Positions 40,348 through 48,736 of a DNA stretch of 64,000 nucleotides are shown here, in pieces; within the stretch, counting starts at the first letter, position 1; each line of letters opens with the position of its first letter. Source of the stretch: Lachnospiraceae bacterium GAM79 (GTDB lineage Bacteria > Bacillota > Clostridia > Lachnospirales > Lachnospiraceae). Location of the stretch: NCBI GenBank assembly GCA_020735665.1, contig CP085928.1:2588501-2652500 (forward strand). Reading direction: 5' to 3'. Made by a program: the position numbers and the translations under genes. The notes under the pieces were generated by a model, which had not been told where the DNA came from, searched no databases, and saw nothing but the letters and a program-made list of their open reading frames with translations.

Positions 40348-41919
40348 TTGGGGAAAGACAGAGATGCGGAAGGCGGAATTTATAGTGCAGACAGCCGGAT
40401 CGATAAAGACATAGATGCAAATATCAGCCGGGTAAAGTCGCTGTTTGCTGATTGGGGAGACATCGTGGAACGTCGGTTTACTGTAAGAAGAACCGGAATG
40501 GATGTGTATGCAGAAGATACCATCGGATCAGCAGATGAGACATCCTCTTCGGTAGGAGCAATCTATGTAGTGTACATTGATGGGTTATGTGACAATGGTC
40601 TGATCGAGGATACGATCATTAAGCCTGTGACCTGGGAGTGGCGGCATGAGCATGGCAGTTCCCTATGGGAGGCAATGGATTCATTTGAGACACAATCGGC
40701 GGATATAAAGGCAGAAAATGACTTTAAAAATGTGATGTTTTCCATATTGAAAGGAGACACAGCGGTATTTGTATCGGATGCAGACCAGGCGTTTGTTGTG
40801 TCTTCCAAGAAGCTGCCGGTACGTGGGGTGGAAGAAAGTTCTACCGAGGGTGGAATGCGTGGTCCGCGGGATAGTTTTAATGAAAGCATCCGTACATCGA
40901 CAGCGCTTATCCGGCGAAGAATCAAAGATACCAGATTGAAATTGATTCAGAATACGATCGGTGTTCGTTCCAGAACCGAGTATGGAATCATGTATATTGA
41001 GGATATTGCAGAGAAGAAGCTGGTTGAACAGGTGAAAGAACGGATGAATGAATATGAGATAGATGCCATATTTGACAGCGGTATGGCAGAACATCTGATG
41101 GAGAAGAAATGGTACCGGCCGTTTCCGGTATTCCAGTCAACCACCAGACCGGATAAAGCGGCAGCAGCACTGGCAGATGGCAGGGTAGTAGTTGTATTTG
41201 ACAATTCGCCGGAGGTTCTGATCGCGCCGGCGACGATCAATACATTATTCCAGACTGCCGATGATTATTATAACCGTTGGCCGGTTGCAACTTTTGCCAG
41301 AATCATTCGTTATATAGCGGCATTTATCGCGGTGGGGCTGCCGGGCTTCTATATAGCTGTTACCTGTTATCACCGGGAGGTGATACCGGATAAACTTCTC
41401 TATGCGATTGCAGTTGCAAGAAATCAGTTGTCTTTTCCAATCGTGTTAGAGGTTTTGATCATGGAGTTGTTGTTTGAATTGCTGCGGGAGGCAGGGATCC
41501 GTCTGCCGAGTCAGCTGGGAAATACGATCGGTGTTGTTGGTGGTTTGATCGTTGGACAGGCTGCAGTGGAAGCAGGGATTGTCAGTACGATCGTGGTGAT
41601 CGTAGTTGCGTTGACGGCAATCGCATCTTTTGCAATTCCAAATGAAGCCTTTGCGTCAGTGTTCCGCCTTTTGAAATTTCTTACCATACTGGCGGCAGCA
41701 TTTTTTGGACTGTATGGCTTCCTTCTGGTGATGCTTTTATTGATCTATCATCTTGCCGGTCTAAACAGCTTTGGTGTTCCATACATGGCACCGGTTGTAA
41801 CCTGTGGCTATGCAGAGGATGGAATGGAAGATTTTATCCTTCGTAAACCAATCAAAAAATTTGTCTTTCGGCCGGCATGGGCGAACCACAGAGAACGCAG
41901 GCGGCTTCGCAAAAAGTAA
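40348..41919 (+). CDS. Spore germination protein GerA family, A subunit
   Basis: 523 residues of the GerAA/SpoVAF family, part of the receptor in the spore inner membrane that senses nutrients. A hydrophilic N-terminal domain of about 310 residues ends in the family motif FQSTTRPDKAAAALADGRVV, then DNSPEVLIAPATINTLFQ, followed by five or so membrane helices (VGLPGFYIAVTCYHREVIP; LPSQLGNTIGVVGGLIVGQA) and a basic tail. GGGAGG at 40334-40339 lies eight bases before TTG at 40348, preferred over the GTG at 40339, which overlaps the site. The next gene, a B-C fusion, completes the receptor. Confidence 0.93.
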   Translation: MGKDRDAEGGIYSADSRIDKDIDANISRVKSLFADWGDIVERRFTVRRTGMDVYAEDTIGSADETSSSVGAIYVVYIDGLCDNGLIEDTIIKPVTWEWRHEHGSSLWEAMDSFETQSADIKAENDFKNVMFSILKGDTAVFVSDADQAFVVSSKKLPVRGVEESSTEGGMRGPRDSFNESIRTSTALIRRRIKDTRLKLIQNTIGVRSRTEYGIMYIEDIAEKKLVEQVKERMNEYEIDAIFDSGMAEHLMEKKWYRPFPVFQSTTRPDKAAAALADGRVVVVFDNSPEVLIAPATINTLFQTADDYYNRWPVATFARIIRYIAAFIAVGLPGFYIAVTCYHREVIPDKLLYAIAVARNQLSFPIVLEVLIMELLFELLREAGIRLPSQLGNTIGVVGGLIVGQAAVEAGIVSTIVVIVVALTAIASFAIPNEAFASVFRLLKFLTILAAAFFGLYGFLLVMLLLIYHLAGLNSFGVPYMAPVVTCGYAEDGMEDFILRKPIKKFVFRPAWANHRERRRLRKK

Positions 41920-41943
41920 TGATGAATGGATGTGAATTGATAT

Positions 41944-43716
41944 ATGGATTATAGAAATGTGACATTTCGACAGCTTTTTATAACGGGAACTTGCCTGATT
42001 TTTCCGATTGCTTTCTGGAATATAGTACAGATTATGACGAATTTTTCAAAAAATAACGGAATTTTATCACTTTTTTTGATGCTAATGCTTGCTTTAGTTT
42101 ATGTGGTGCTACTACATCTTGCGCTTTCAGGTGTAGTGAAAATGTCAGATCCGGCTAAAGAAAAGACAGAGATAACGGGTGCAAAAGTATGGAATAATAA
42201 GAAAAAAGTGGCTATTGCGTCTATTTATGTGATCAGATATGTAATTCGGGTTCTTTTTTTGCTTTATTTCTTTGTACAGGGGAGCCGGATCCTGATGCTG
42301 CCGGATTATGCAGGAACGATTCTGGTTGTTCCGGTATTACTGGCACTTTTCTATATGGCAGGAAAGGGGCTGCGTGGTTATATCGGATTTGCGGAAGCAA
42401 GTGTGATCGGAATCGGGATCACATTGGTGCTGTTTGTCATTTGTGGATTTTGGAATGCAGATTTTTCCGGATTAAAAGAATATGTAGAATTCCAGATGCA
42501 GGCATCTGCATGTAACACGATATGTCAGGTTTTGATAAAAGGATATCTGATGATCGTAGGGTTATGTATGCTGGAATTTGTCATGTATCTTTATCTGAGA
42601 GTAGAGAAACGAAGACGTGGGATGCTGGTGTGGACGGTATCTGTTCCGGTTGTGTTAGCCTTTGTTGCTTCCTGTTTTGTGATATCATTGCTTGGCTTGC
42701 AGGGCAGAACAGCCGGCTCAAAGGGAATACTAAATGTTGTGGGTGCGATGATGTTCCCCGGAGGTGCAAATGCGAGGCTTGGTTTACTCGCCTGTTATCT
42801 GCTTATAATCTTCGGACTCTTGCTTCTGGCTATCCACATTGTATTCATTTGTCAGTTTGTGGATGAGATCTGGAAGATCATCTGTGTATGGAGAAAGAGC
42901 GGCGGGATGAGAGCAGTCGGGGATGATAAGAGTACAGACTTACATGGATGTGATTCTGATAATGCAATGGATAAAAAAGTGATGGAAGAAAAAAACGATA
43001 CATTTGAGGATAAGACACAGAAGAAAAACAAATATTCGGCAGAAGAAGATATGGAAGAGAAAAGAAGCCTGTGGATAAGAGGGGGCTGTGTGGTTGTTTT
43101 GTTTCTGTTGTTTATGTGGATGGACCGGTTCCTTGGAGAACGGGATGCCGGCCGGGCATTCATGAGCTACATTGCTGCTGTGGATATTCCTTTGTCTGTT
43201 CTTGTACCGGCATTTGCAGGACGGAAACGGACGAATCCGGGGAAGCTTGCAAAGATGGCTGCAGAAGTGATCGGCGGAGTTCTGATCGCCTGTATGTTGT
43301 CCGGGTGCATGGACAGATCCATTGAAGCGGTAGACTATCTCCGGGTGGTTATGATCTCTGAGACGGAAGGGGGCTACGAGTACACATTTGTTACAGACAG
43401 TCTGGAGGGAGCGGAGTCGGCAGCCGAATCGGAGGAACGAGAGTATCCGGTCGTTGCGGAGAACCTGCAACAGGCGCGGGCTGAATATGATCAGGCGCAT
43501 GACCGGAGTCTTGACCTGAGCCACGTTGAATATATCGTGGTGGATTCCGAAGAAACCCTGCGACAGATGTATCCGGAGCTGATAAAAGAATTTGTAACGA
43601 ATTATGTAGAAGTGATCTGCACCGATTCGCTTTATCAGGGTGAAGCGTCCGGCAGCATCCGGAAATATATCGCAACGCATTACAAAGGAGAGTGTCTGGC
43701 GACACTGGGGGAGTAG
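41944..43716 (+). CDS. GerAB-GerAC-like fusion germination protein
   Basis: 590 residues. The first 330 or so form a GerAB-type amino-acid-permease-like domain with about nine helices (FRQLFITGTCLIFPIAFWNI; FAEASVIGIGITLVLFVICG). A charged linker (about 325-375) and one or two further helices lead to VLIACMLSGCMDRSIEAVDY (about 440-460), which is just how GerAC lipoproteins begin: a lipobox L-S-G-C followed by an acidic, [DR]-x-x-E-I-like stretch. The remaining 135 residues are short for GerAC. B and truncated C subunits are thus joined, with the lipobox buried in the chain. A weak ribosome site precedes the ATG. Confidence 0.75.
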   Translation: MDYRNVTFRQLFITGTCLIFPIAFWNIVQIMTNFSKNNGILSLFLMLMLALVYVVLLHLALSGVVKMSDPAKEKTEITGAKVWNNKKKVAIASIYVIRYVIRVLFLLYFFVQGSRILMLPDYAGTILVVPVLLALFYMAGKGLRGYIGFAEASVIGIGITLVLFVICGFWNADFSGLKEYVEFQMQASACNTICQVLIKGYLMIVGLCMLEFVMYLYLRVEKRRRGMLVWTVSVPVVLAFVASCFVISLLGLQGRTAGSKGILNVVGAMMFPGGANARLGLLACYLLIIFGLLLLAIHIVFICQFVDEIWKIICVWRKSGGMRAVGDDKSTDLHGCDSDNAMDKKVMEEKNDTFEDKTQKKNKYSAEEDMEEKRSLWIRGGCVVVLFLLFMWMDRFLGERDAGRAFMSYIAAVDIPLSVLVPAFAGRKRTNPGKLAKMAAEVIGGVLIACMLSGCMDRSIEAVDYLRVVMISETEGGYEYTFVTDSLEGAESAAESEEREYPVVAENLQQARAEYDQAHDRSLDLSHVEYIVVDSEETLRQMYPELIKEFVTNYVEVICTDSLYQGEASGSIRKYIATHYKGECLATLGE

Positions 43717-43845
43717 ACATTCGTTTAAAGTATTAGTTATTGATAAAGAGTGTGAAACAGAATTTGTTTCAATAATAAAGGAATTTAAATATATCAGATA
43801 TAGATATTTCGTTAATGTAGATAAAGAAAAATGGAGGTTATGGAA

Positions 43846-44649
43846 ATGGGTAGAGCAGTAAGGGCGGCAGTTGCCGGAATCCTGATCGGTTTATTTTGTG
43901 GAACATTATATGTGGAAATGGGAGCACTGAAAAGATTATACAGCGCGAAAAACAGCGTAGAGCAGGTGATGAACCTGATCGAATATGCGGAAGAAAATGA
44001 AGATATAGCCTATGACAGTACAGAGGAAAATTATGCCGGAATAACCAGTGACAAAACTTCACAGACAGACGGTAAGAATGATGGATCGAGCCAGCAGGTG
44101 GTAAATGGTCTTGAGCCTTCGGATGGTCAGGATACAGAACTGTCAAATGATATCCAGACTGCATTTCGGATTCTGGATGGCACAACATTAAATGCGTATG
44201 AAACACAGAAGCAGTTACAGGAACTGGAAGCAATGTATGATGACATAGCAGGGAATTCAAAAGCGGAGCTTGTGGAGAGCAAAATGAATGATCAGAATAA
44301 AACATCAGATGTTATCCGGATTCGGATAAGATATGAGGGAAATGAGAATTTATCGGATAAGCAATTGGATGAATTTACTTCATATGTTGAGCAGGCGGTA
44401 CTTTATGGCATAGCCGAGAAACTTGGCGCAGACTATAACGATCAGGAGAAAAGCATTGTGCGAAAGAATCTGATACTGAGCAAAGAATATATCGATGCCT
44501 GTGCAGAGGAAAGTGCAGAAGAATACGGCATCCCGGTTACTGCCTGGTCAGCCTTTGAATACCTGAGCCTCCCGGCAGCAACATTGAATGGCGTTGCTTA
44601 TCCGGCCGGGTATTATGAGACTTTGTGTGTGACGTTGAAAAGATTATGA
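43846..44649 (+). CDS. Membrane-anchored protein of unknown function downstream of the germination genes
   Basis: 267 residues. A single N-terminal membrane segment (about 4-24) is followed by coiled-coil-prone sequence (KRLYSAKNSVEQVMNLIEY), a low-complexity polar part rich in Ser, Asp and Gln, and a C-terminal alpha/beta region (SDVIRIRIRYEGNENLSDKQ to the end) of about 120 residues. No family recognised. GGAGG at 43833-43837 lies eight bases before the ATG at 43846, preferred over 43831 and 43840. It lies 129 bp behind the GerAB-AC gene in the same direction, so it may supply part of the function lost in the shortened GerAC region; that is only a guess. Confidence 0.6.
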   Translation: MGRAVRAAVAGILIGLFCGTLYVEMGALKRLYSAKNSVEQVMNLIEYAEENEDIAYDSTEENYAGITSDKTSQTDGKNDGSSQQVVNGLEPSDGQDTELSNDIQTAFRILDGTTLNAYETQKQLQELEAMYDDIAGNSKAELVESKMNDQNKTSDVIRIRIRYEGNENLSDKQLDEFTSYVEQAVLYGIAEKLGADYNDQEKSIVRKNLILSKEYIDACAEESAEEYGIPVTAWSAFEYLSLPAATLNGVAYPAGYYETLCVTLKRL

Positions 44650-44697
44650 CTGACTTTTCCACCTACTCCTAAACCTACCCATAAATCCCCGGAATCC

Positions 44698-44726
44698 TTG
44701 AATTATATAGGTGGTTGTGGTATGAT
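44698..44726 (+). promoter_or_regulatory. Promoter of the ddl transcript
   Basis: TTGAAT (44698-44703), 17-bp spacer, TATGAT (44721-44726), about 44 nt before the ddl ATG. Confidence 0.5.
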
Positions 44727-44769
44727 ATGAGATATTTTGATTATATATTTCAAAGGAGCTCAAGGGAAT

Positions 44770-45828
44770 ATGACTAAGAAAAAACTGGTAGTTATTTTTG
44801 GAGGAAGATCATCGGAACATGAAGTTTCATGCATTTCAGTTCAGACAGTTGCCAAAGCGGTGGATACGGACAAATATGATATGACACTGATCGGAATCAC
44901 AAAGGACGGCAAATGGCTGAAGGCTGACAGCATTGAGAGTATTGCTGACGGAAGCTGGTACGACAGTCAGGTTCGTGCAGTGATTTCACCGGATTCTGCA
45001 AAAGAGATTATCATAAAAGATGGCGACAGAATCTATGCGGAGCCTGTAGATGTTATTTTCCCTGTTTTGCATGGTTTATATGGAGAAGACGGTACGATTC
45101 AGGGATTGTTTGAGATGGCGGACATTCCATATGTGGGCTGCGGTGTATTTGCATCGGCTGCTGCAATGGACAAATTCCATACAAAGATCATTGCTGATCA
45201 TATCAATGTAACACAGGCAAAATTCGTTCCTGTAGTAGAAGATGATTTTGATGATCTGGATGTTGCGATGGATCGGGTAGAGAGCGAGTTAAACTATCCG
45301 GTATTTGTAAAACCATCATCCGCAGGTTCATCAAAGGGTGTTACAAAGGCACATGACAGAGCCGAGTTAGAAGCTGGTCTGCATGAGGCACTCAACCATG
45401 ATTCCAAGATCCTTGTTGAGGAGACGATCATCGGTAGAGAGCTGGAATGTGGTGTACTTGGATATGGCAATCATACAAAGGCATCCGGTGTTGGCGAGAT
45501 CCTTGCTGCCGCAGACGCAGATTTCTATGATTTTGATGCAAAATACAATAATGCAGATTCCAAGACGATTATCGGTGCGGATATACCGGAAGAAGCTGAG
45601 GACGAGATCCGTGCAGAAGCAATCCGTATCTTTAATGCGATTGACGGCTTTGGACTTGCCCGTGTGGATTTCTTCCTTGAGAAGGACACCAATCGTGTAA
45701 TATTTAATGAAGTAAATACATTGCCGGGATTTACATCGATCAGTATGTATCCGATGCTGTGGGATGCAGAGGGATATGATATCAAGACCCTTGTAAATAC
45801 CTTAATTGAGATGGCATTTGAAAGATAA
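44770..45828 (+). CDS. ddl: D-alanine--D-alanine ligase
   Basis: 352 residues of the ATP-grasp Ddl family, forming the D-Ala-D-Ala dipeptide for peptidoglycan. Visible: VIFGGRSSEHEVSCIS at the N-terminus, HGLYGEDGTIQGLFEMADIP, YVGCGVFASAAAMDK, VKPSSAGSSKGV (ATP-binding), and the C-terminal EVNTLPGFTSISMYPMLW. These features are shared with VanG/VanC-type D-Ala-D-Ser ligases, so specificity is inferred; no van accessory genes adjoin, which favours the housekeeping role. The start at 44770 is set by the conserved N-terminus; AAGGAGCTCAAGGG lies ahead. The DUF1934 gene follows after three bases. Confidence 0.94.
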   Translation: MTKKKLVVIFGGRSSEHEVSCISVQTVAKAVDTDKYDMTLIGITKDGKWLKADSIESIADGSWYDSQVRAVISPDSAKEIIIKDGDRIYAEPVDVIFPVLHGLYGEDGTIQGLFEMADIPYVGCGVFASAAAMDKFHTKIIADHINVTQAKFVPVVEDDFDDLDVAMDRVESELNYPVFVKPSSAGSSKGVTKAHDRAELEAGLHEALNHDSKILVEETIIGRELECGVLGYGNHTKASGVGEILAAADADFYDFDAKYNNADSKTIIGADIPEEAEDEIRAEAIRIFNAIDGFGLARVDFFLEKDTNRVIFNEVNTLPGFTSISMYPMLWDAEGYDIKTLVNTLIEMAFER

Positions 45829-45831
45829 TTT

Positions 45832-46269
45832 ATGACGACGAGAGATATAAAGATAAAAGTAACGGGTGTACAGAGTGTTGCCGGAGCGGATGATGAGCCG
45901 GAGGTTCTGGAGCTTGAGACGCGGGGAACATACTCTGAGAAAAACGGAAACCGCTATATCAAATATGACGAATTCATTGAAGATGTGGAAGAACCGGTGA
46001 AGAATCTTCTGCGATTCGATGAGCATGCGCTTCAGCTGACGAAACGTGGCAGTGTGAACACGGTTATGTTATTTGACCGTGAGAAGAACAGCTCAGTGCA
46101 TTATGTAACTCCGGTCGGACCGATCTGTATGAATATCTGTACGGAGGAATATCATATGGAGCAGTCCGAGAAGGGGATTCGGATCGATATTCGTTACTGT
46201 ATTGATTTTAACAATGATTATATTACGGATTGCAGTCTGAATGTGACTGCGGACTACGAAGGGGTATAA
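45832..46269 (+). CDS. DUF1934 beta-barrel protein (YwiB-like)
   Basis: 145 residues, a lipocalin-like beta-barrel of the DUF1934/YwiB family: IKIKVTGVQSV at the start, NGNRYIKYDEFIED, LLRFDEHALQLTKRG, and a C-terminal IDIRYCIDFNNDYITDCSLN. Its role is unknown; the fold may bind a small hydrophobic ligand in the cytoplasm. It begins three bases after the ddl stop and ends six bases before the methyltransferase gene, so the three form one operon. No catalytic motif is visible. Confidence 0.8.
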   Translation: MTTRDIKIKVTGVQSVAGADDEPEVLELETRGTYSEKNGNRYIKYDEFIEDVEEPVKNLLRFDEHALQLTKRGSVNTVMLFDREKNSSVHYVTPVGPICMNICTEEYHMEQSEKGIRIDIRYCIDFNNDYITDCSLNVTADYEGV

Positions 46270-46275
46270 ATATAT

Positions 46276-46914
46276 ATGGGTAGTGAGAAATCCTTCGATA
46301 GCTTTTTGGGGATTGAAACGATCGCGGAGACAGCATTTGGAGATATGGATGTATGTCTTCCGGTGAACGAAGAAGATAATAATTATGAGGTTACATATTA
46401 TAATGATCTGGTGACGATGTTCGATGAGATCAGCATGGAGCCTGAAGATACGCTTGTGGATTTTGGCTGTGGACTTGGCAGAGTGCTTTTTTACTGTAAT
46501 TCCAGACATTACTGCCGGACGGTTGGAATCGAGAACAATGCCAGGGTCTATGACAGACTTCTGACAAATGCCGCAAGCTATCAGAGCAAATTCCTTGATC
46601 AGGAGGAACGGATGCAGTTCCTGAATGTGGAAGCGGAGGCATATGAGATCGGAGATGAAGACAATTATTTCTATTTCTTCAATCCATTTTCCGGCGTAAC
46701 CTTCAGGAAGGTACTGGATAATATCATCGCATCGGTACGGAGACAGCCGAGAGATATTGAACTTCTGATCTACTATCCGACATTTGAATATCAGAAAGCA
46801 ATCCGTGACTGCAACCTGTTCGTTTTAAAGAAGATGATCAAATTGTCCGGTTATGAAGAAGACCCGGATGAGAAGGTTCTGGTATATCATTTGTCACGAT
46901 ATTTTGTAGCGTAG
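46276..46914 (+). CDS. SAM-dependent methyltransferase, class I
   Basis: 212 residues. The Rossmann methyltransferase motif I is DTLVDFGCGLGRVLFYC (about 56-72), motif II holds VGIENN, and motif IV is FYFFNPFSG (about 135-143), where N-P-F recalls N-P-P-Y/F enzymes that methylate nitrogen. The substrate is unknown. AAGGGG lies a few bases before the ATG. It is the last gene of the ddl-DUF1934 operon; its stop at 46912-46914 is followed directly by the left arm of element B3. Confidence 0.82.
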   Translation: MGSEKSFDSFLGIETIAETAFGDMDVCLPVNEEDNNYEVTYYNDLVTMFDEISMEPEDTLVDFGCGLGRVLFYCNSRHYCRTVGIENNARVYDRLLTNAASYQSKFLDQEERMQFLNVEAEAYEIGDEDNYFYFFNPFSGVTFRKVLDNIIASVRRQPRDIELLIYYPTFEYQKAIRDCNLFVLKKMIKLSGYEEDPDEKVLVYHLSRYFVA

Positions 46915-46915
46915 A

Positions 46916-47126
46916 ATAAATAAGGCGGTCTATCTGGCGGACTAGCTTTATATTGACTTGCTGCGATTCCTATTCAATGCACATGTCTGATTCGTAAATA
47001 CTCCTGTGCCAACTCGTCCTTCGGACTCAAACAGGCACCCGTATTTACTGACAATGTGCATTTCATTACGGAATCTTCGCCAATGTCAATATACAGCCCT
47101 ACTGCCAGTCAGACCGCCTTATTTAT
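46916..47126 (-). repeat. Long palindromic element, family B, copy B3
   Basis: A 211-bp palindrome in the gap between convergent genes. The outermost 16 bp, ATAAATAAGGCGGTCT, are perfectly inverted at 47111-47126, and pairing continues with mismatches to TATTGAC/GTCAATA. The core is in minus orientation with compensated pairs: inner GTGCC/GGCAC and apical TCC-GAA-GGA. The right arm contains the last two codons and stop of the CPBP gene, so the left arm, directly behind the methyltransferase stop, is an inverted copy of that gene end. Confidence 0.83.
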
Positions 47127-47907
47127 ACACATTATATATAGCAGTCATGCAAATTGCAGTCAGGATACAGGTGATTCCGATGATTCCCCACAGTATAGAG
47201 GGGGAGATCGCTATACTTCCGATCACATAGGAAGAAGCGTTTAAGATTATATGAAGGATCATGCCTGGGACCAGGGAGCCTGACCATACGGCAAGACAGC
47301 CCAGAATGATTCCGGCCGGAACGCTGTAGCAGAACTGAACGACATTTCCATGATAGCAGCCGAAACAGAATGCTGTGAACAGGATTGCACAGAGGGCGGC
47401 ATGCTTCGTGTGAAATGCAGAGACAGACAGCTTCAGTGCCACTCCCCGGAAGGCGAATTCTTCTGCGATCGGTGCGAGAAGTGTGACTGTACAGATACGG
47501 ATGATTCCATTGTTGATGGAAAATGACCGCTGTACCCGTTCATGGTATGAGATTAGAAGCTCCGGCCTATAAGTGTCGATCAGACGAAGAATACAGGTTG
47601 TTAAGAGCTGAAGACTGATACCAAGGATCAGCAGTAAAATAAAGATAACAAAAGCACGCAGGAAAGGATTTTTCTTTCCTGCGTGCTTTGTTTTTGAATG
47701 ATCGGACAGATAAAAATATCCGAAAATACAGATACAAAGAATATATGAAATACATGATGTGATACTGCCGACAGAATCAGTCTGACTGCCTGTAAGATCA
47801 CAGATCCGGGTGCCTGCAAGATAGACAATATTATGTATCAGTAATGCGGTAACCGGAACCAGACAGGTAATAACTAATTTTCTGAGGTCGACACGAGTAT
47901 TTATCAT
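47119..47907 (-). CDS. CPBP family intramembrane metalloprotease
   Basis: 262 residues, about eight membrane segments. The CPBP (CAAX protease and bacteriocin-processing, Abi) motifs are visible: APIAEEFAFRGVAL (motif 1, E-E-x3-R, about residue 155), FGCYHGN (motif 2, F-x3-H) and HIILNASSY (motif 3, H-x3-N). Members cleave membrane substrates or protect from self-made bacteriocins. No bacteriocin gene adjoins. The stop codon lies within the right arm of element B3. The next minus-strand gene upstream (47910-48467) is two bases away, implying cotranscription. Confidence 0.87.
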   Translation of the reverse strand: MINTRVDLRKLVITCLVPVTALLIHNIVYLAGTRICDLTGSQTDSVGSITSCISYILCICIFGYFYLSDHSKTKHAGKKNPFLRAFVIFILLLILGISLQLLTTCILRLIDTYRPELLISYHERVQRSFSINNGIIRICTVTLLAPIAEEFAFRGVALKLSVSAFHTKHAALCAILFTAFCFGCYHGNVVQFCYSVPAGIILGCLAVWSGSLVPGMILHIILNASSYVIGSIAISPSILWGIIGITCILTAICMTAIYNVYK

Positions 47908-47909
47908 GA

Positions 47910-48467
47910 TTACTGGATCTTCTTTGCCCTTTCTTTCTCTTCCTTTGCCTTTGCTTTTCTTGCGGCTTTTTCTTCTTTGCTGAGTTTCATGCTGGCAGTT
48001 TCCTGCTCATAAGTCTGCTCGTATTTCTTCTGTTTTGCACGAAGCTTCTGGCTGAATGATTTCTTTGCAGGCTCCGGTGCTTTCTTACCACGAACATTCT
48101 TAACGCTTGTGATGTAGATACCGCTGACCATAGCTTTAACTTCGCCACGGACAGGCATAACATCAAAGATTCCATCGTCGCAGATCAGATTGATGATCTG
48201 TGGGCCAATCTTGGCTTTAACGATAGGAAGCTTGGCTTTCTGGTAACGCTTTGGAGTTGATTCCAATACCTGTTTCGGAAGATTTGCATCTTTCATAGGC
48301 AGCATCTTTTTATCGATGACCAGCATCGTGACAGGCTGTGCAGCCTGAAGCATAGCTTCTTTCTGTGCGCTCTGCTTTTTCTGCAGGCGGTTTCCTACTA
48401 TGTAAAGTACTACTAAGATTACAACTAATATTGCGATGACGATTAACATCCATCCCCACCAAGGCAT
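47910..48467 (-). CDS. Small membrane-anchored protein, 185 aa, unknown function
   Basis: An N-terminal membrane helix (PWWGWMLIVIAILVVILVVL, about residues 2-21) is followed by a short basic, coiled segment, a beta-rich domain (VTMLVIDKKMLPMKDANLPK, then GPQIINLICDDGIFDVMPVR) and a lysine/glutamate-rich helical tail (KEEKAARKAKAKEEKERAKK). No named family is recognised. The start at 48467 follows AAGGAGG; upstream in-frame codons lie inside palindromic element A3. It is transcribed with the CPBP protease gene two bases downstream. Confidence 0.65.
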   Translation of the reverse strand: MPWWGWMLIVIAILVVILVVLYIVGNRLQKKQSAQKEAMLQAAQPVTMLVIDKKMLPMKDANLPKQVLESTPKRYQKAKLPIVKAKIGPQIINLICDDGIFDVMPVRGEVKAMVSGIYITSVKNVRGKKAPEPAKKSFSQKLRAKQKKYEQTYEQETASMKLSKEEKAARKAKAKEEKERAKKIQ

Positions 48468-48503
48468 AATAAGTTCCTCCTTATATTTCATTATTTGTCT
48501 GTG

Positions 48504-48732
48504 ATTGCAAATTGTATATATTATGATTACTTTTGACCTTACCAATCAGGGAACGCTTCCGCTCGTTTCTGCGCTGCATAACTTCGAACTAAGCTCGAAA
48601 ATACCTCGCTAAGATCTCAGTTACTCCTGCAGCGGTACTAAGATGCCGCTTCTGCGCCATCTAAGGACCGGCGGACTCAAATGTCCCTGTATTGGCAAGT
48701 CAAAGTAATCAAATATATATACAATTTGCAAT
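48504..48732 (-). repeat. Long palindromic element, family A, full-length copy A3
   Basis: A 229-bp palindrome. Arm 48504-48553 (ATTGCAAATTGTATATA..., GATTACTTTTGA, CCAAT, AGGGA) pairs with the reverse complement ending at 48732. The core is in minus orientation and matches A1 closely (TTTGAGTCCGCCGGT, AAGCGGCATCTTAGTACCGC, GAGCGGAAGCG), but also has about 60 nt lacking in A1 that fold around CGAGCTTAGTTCG. It lies between two minus-strand genes, four bases after the plsC stop, and would be in the leader of the 185-aa gene. Confidence 0.75.
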
Positions 48733-48736
48733 TATA

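Noticed and set aside
42940-43680. 246-codon antisense frame within the GerAB-AC gene
   Set aside because: It has no start signal and its His/Cys-rich product is typical of antisense translation of a hydrophobic gene.
44770-45828. VanG-type D-Ala-D-Ser ligase
   Set aside because: No vanXY, vanT or two-component genes adjoin; the default assignment is housekeeping Ddl.
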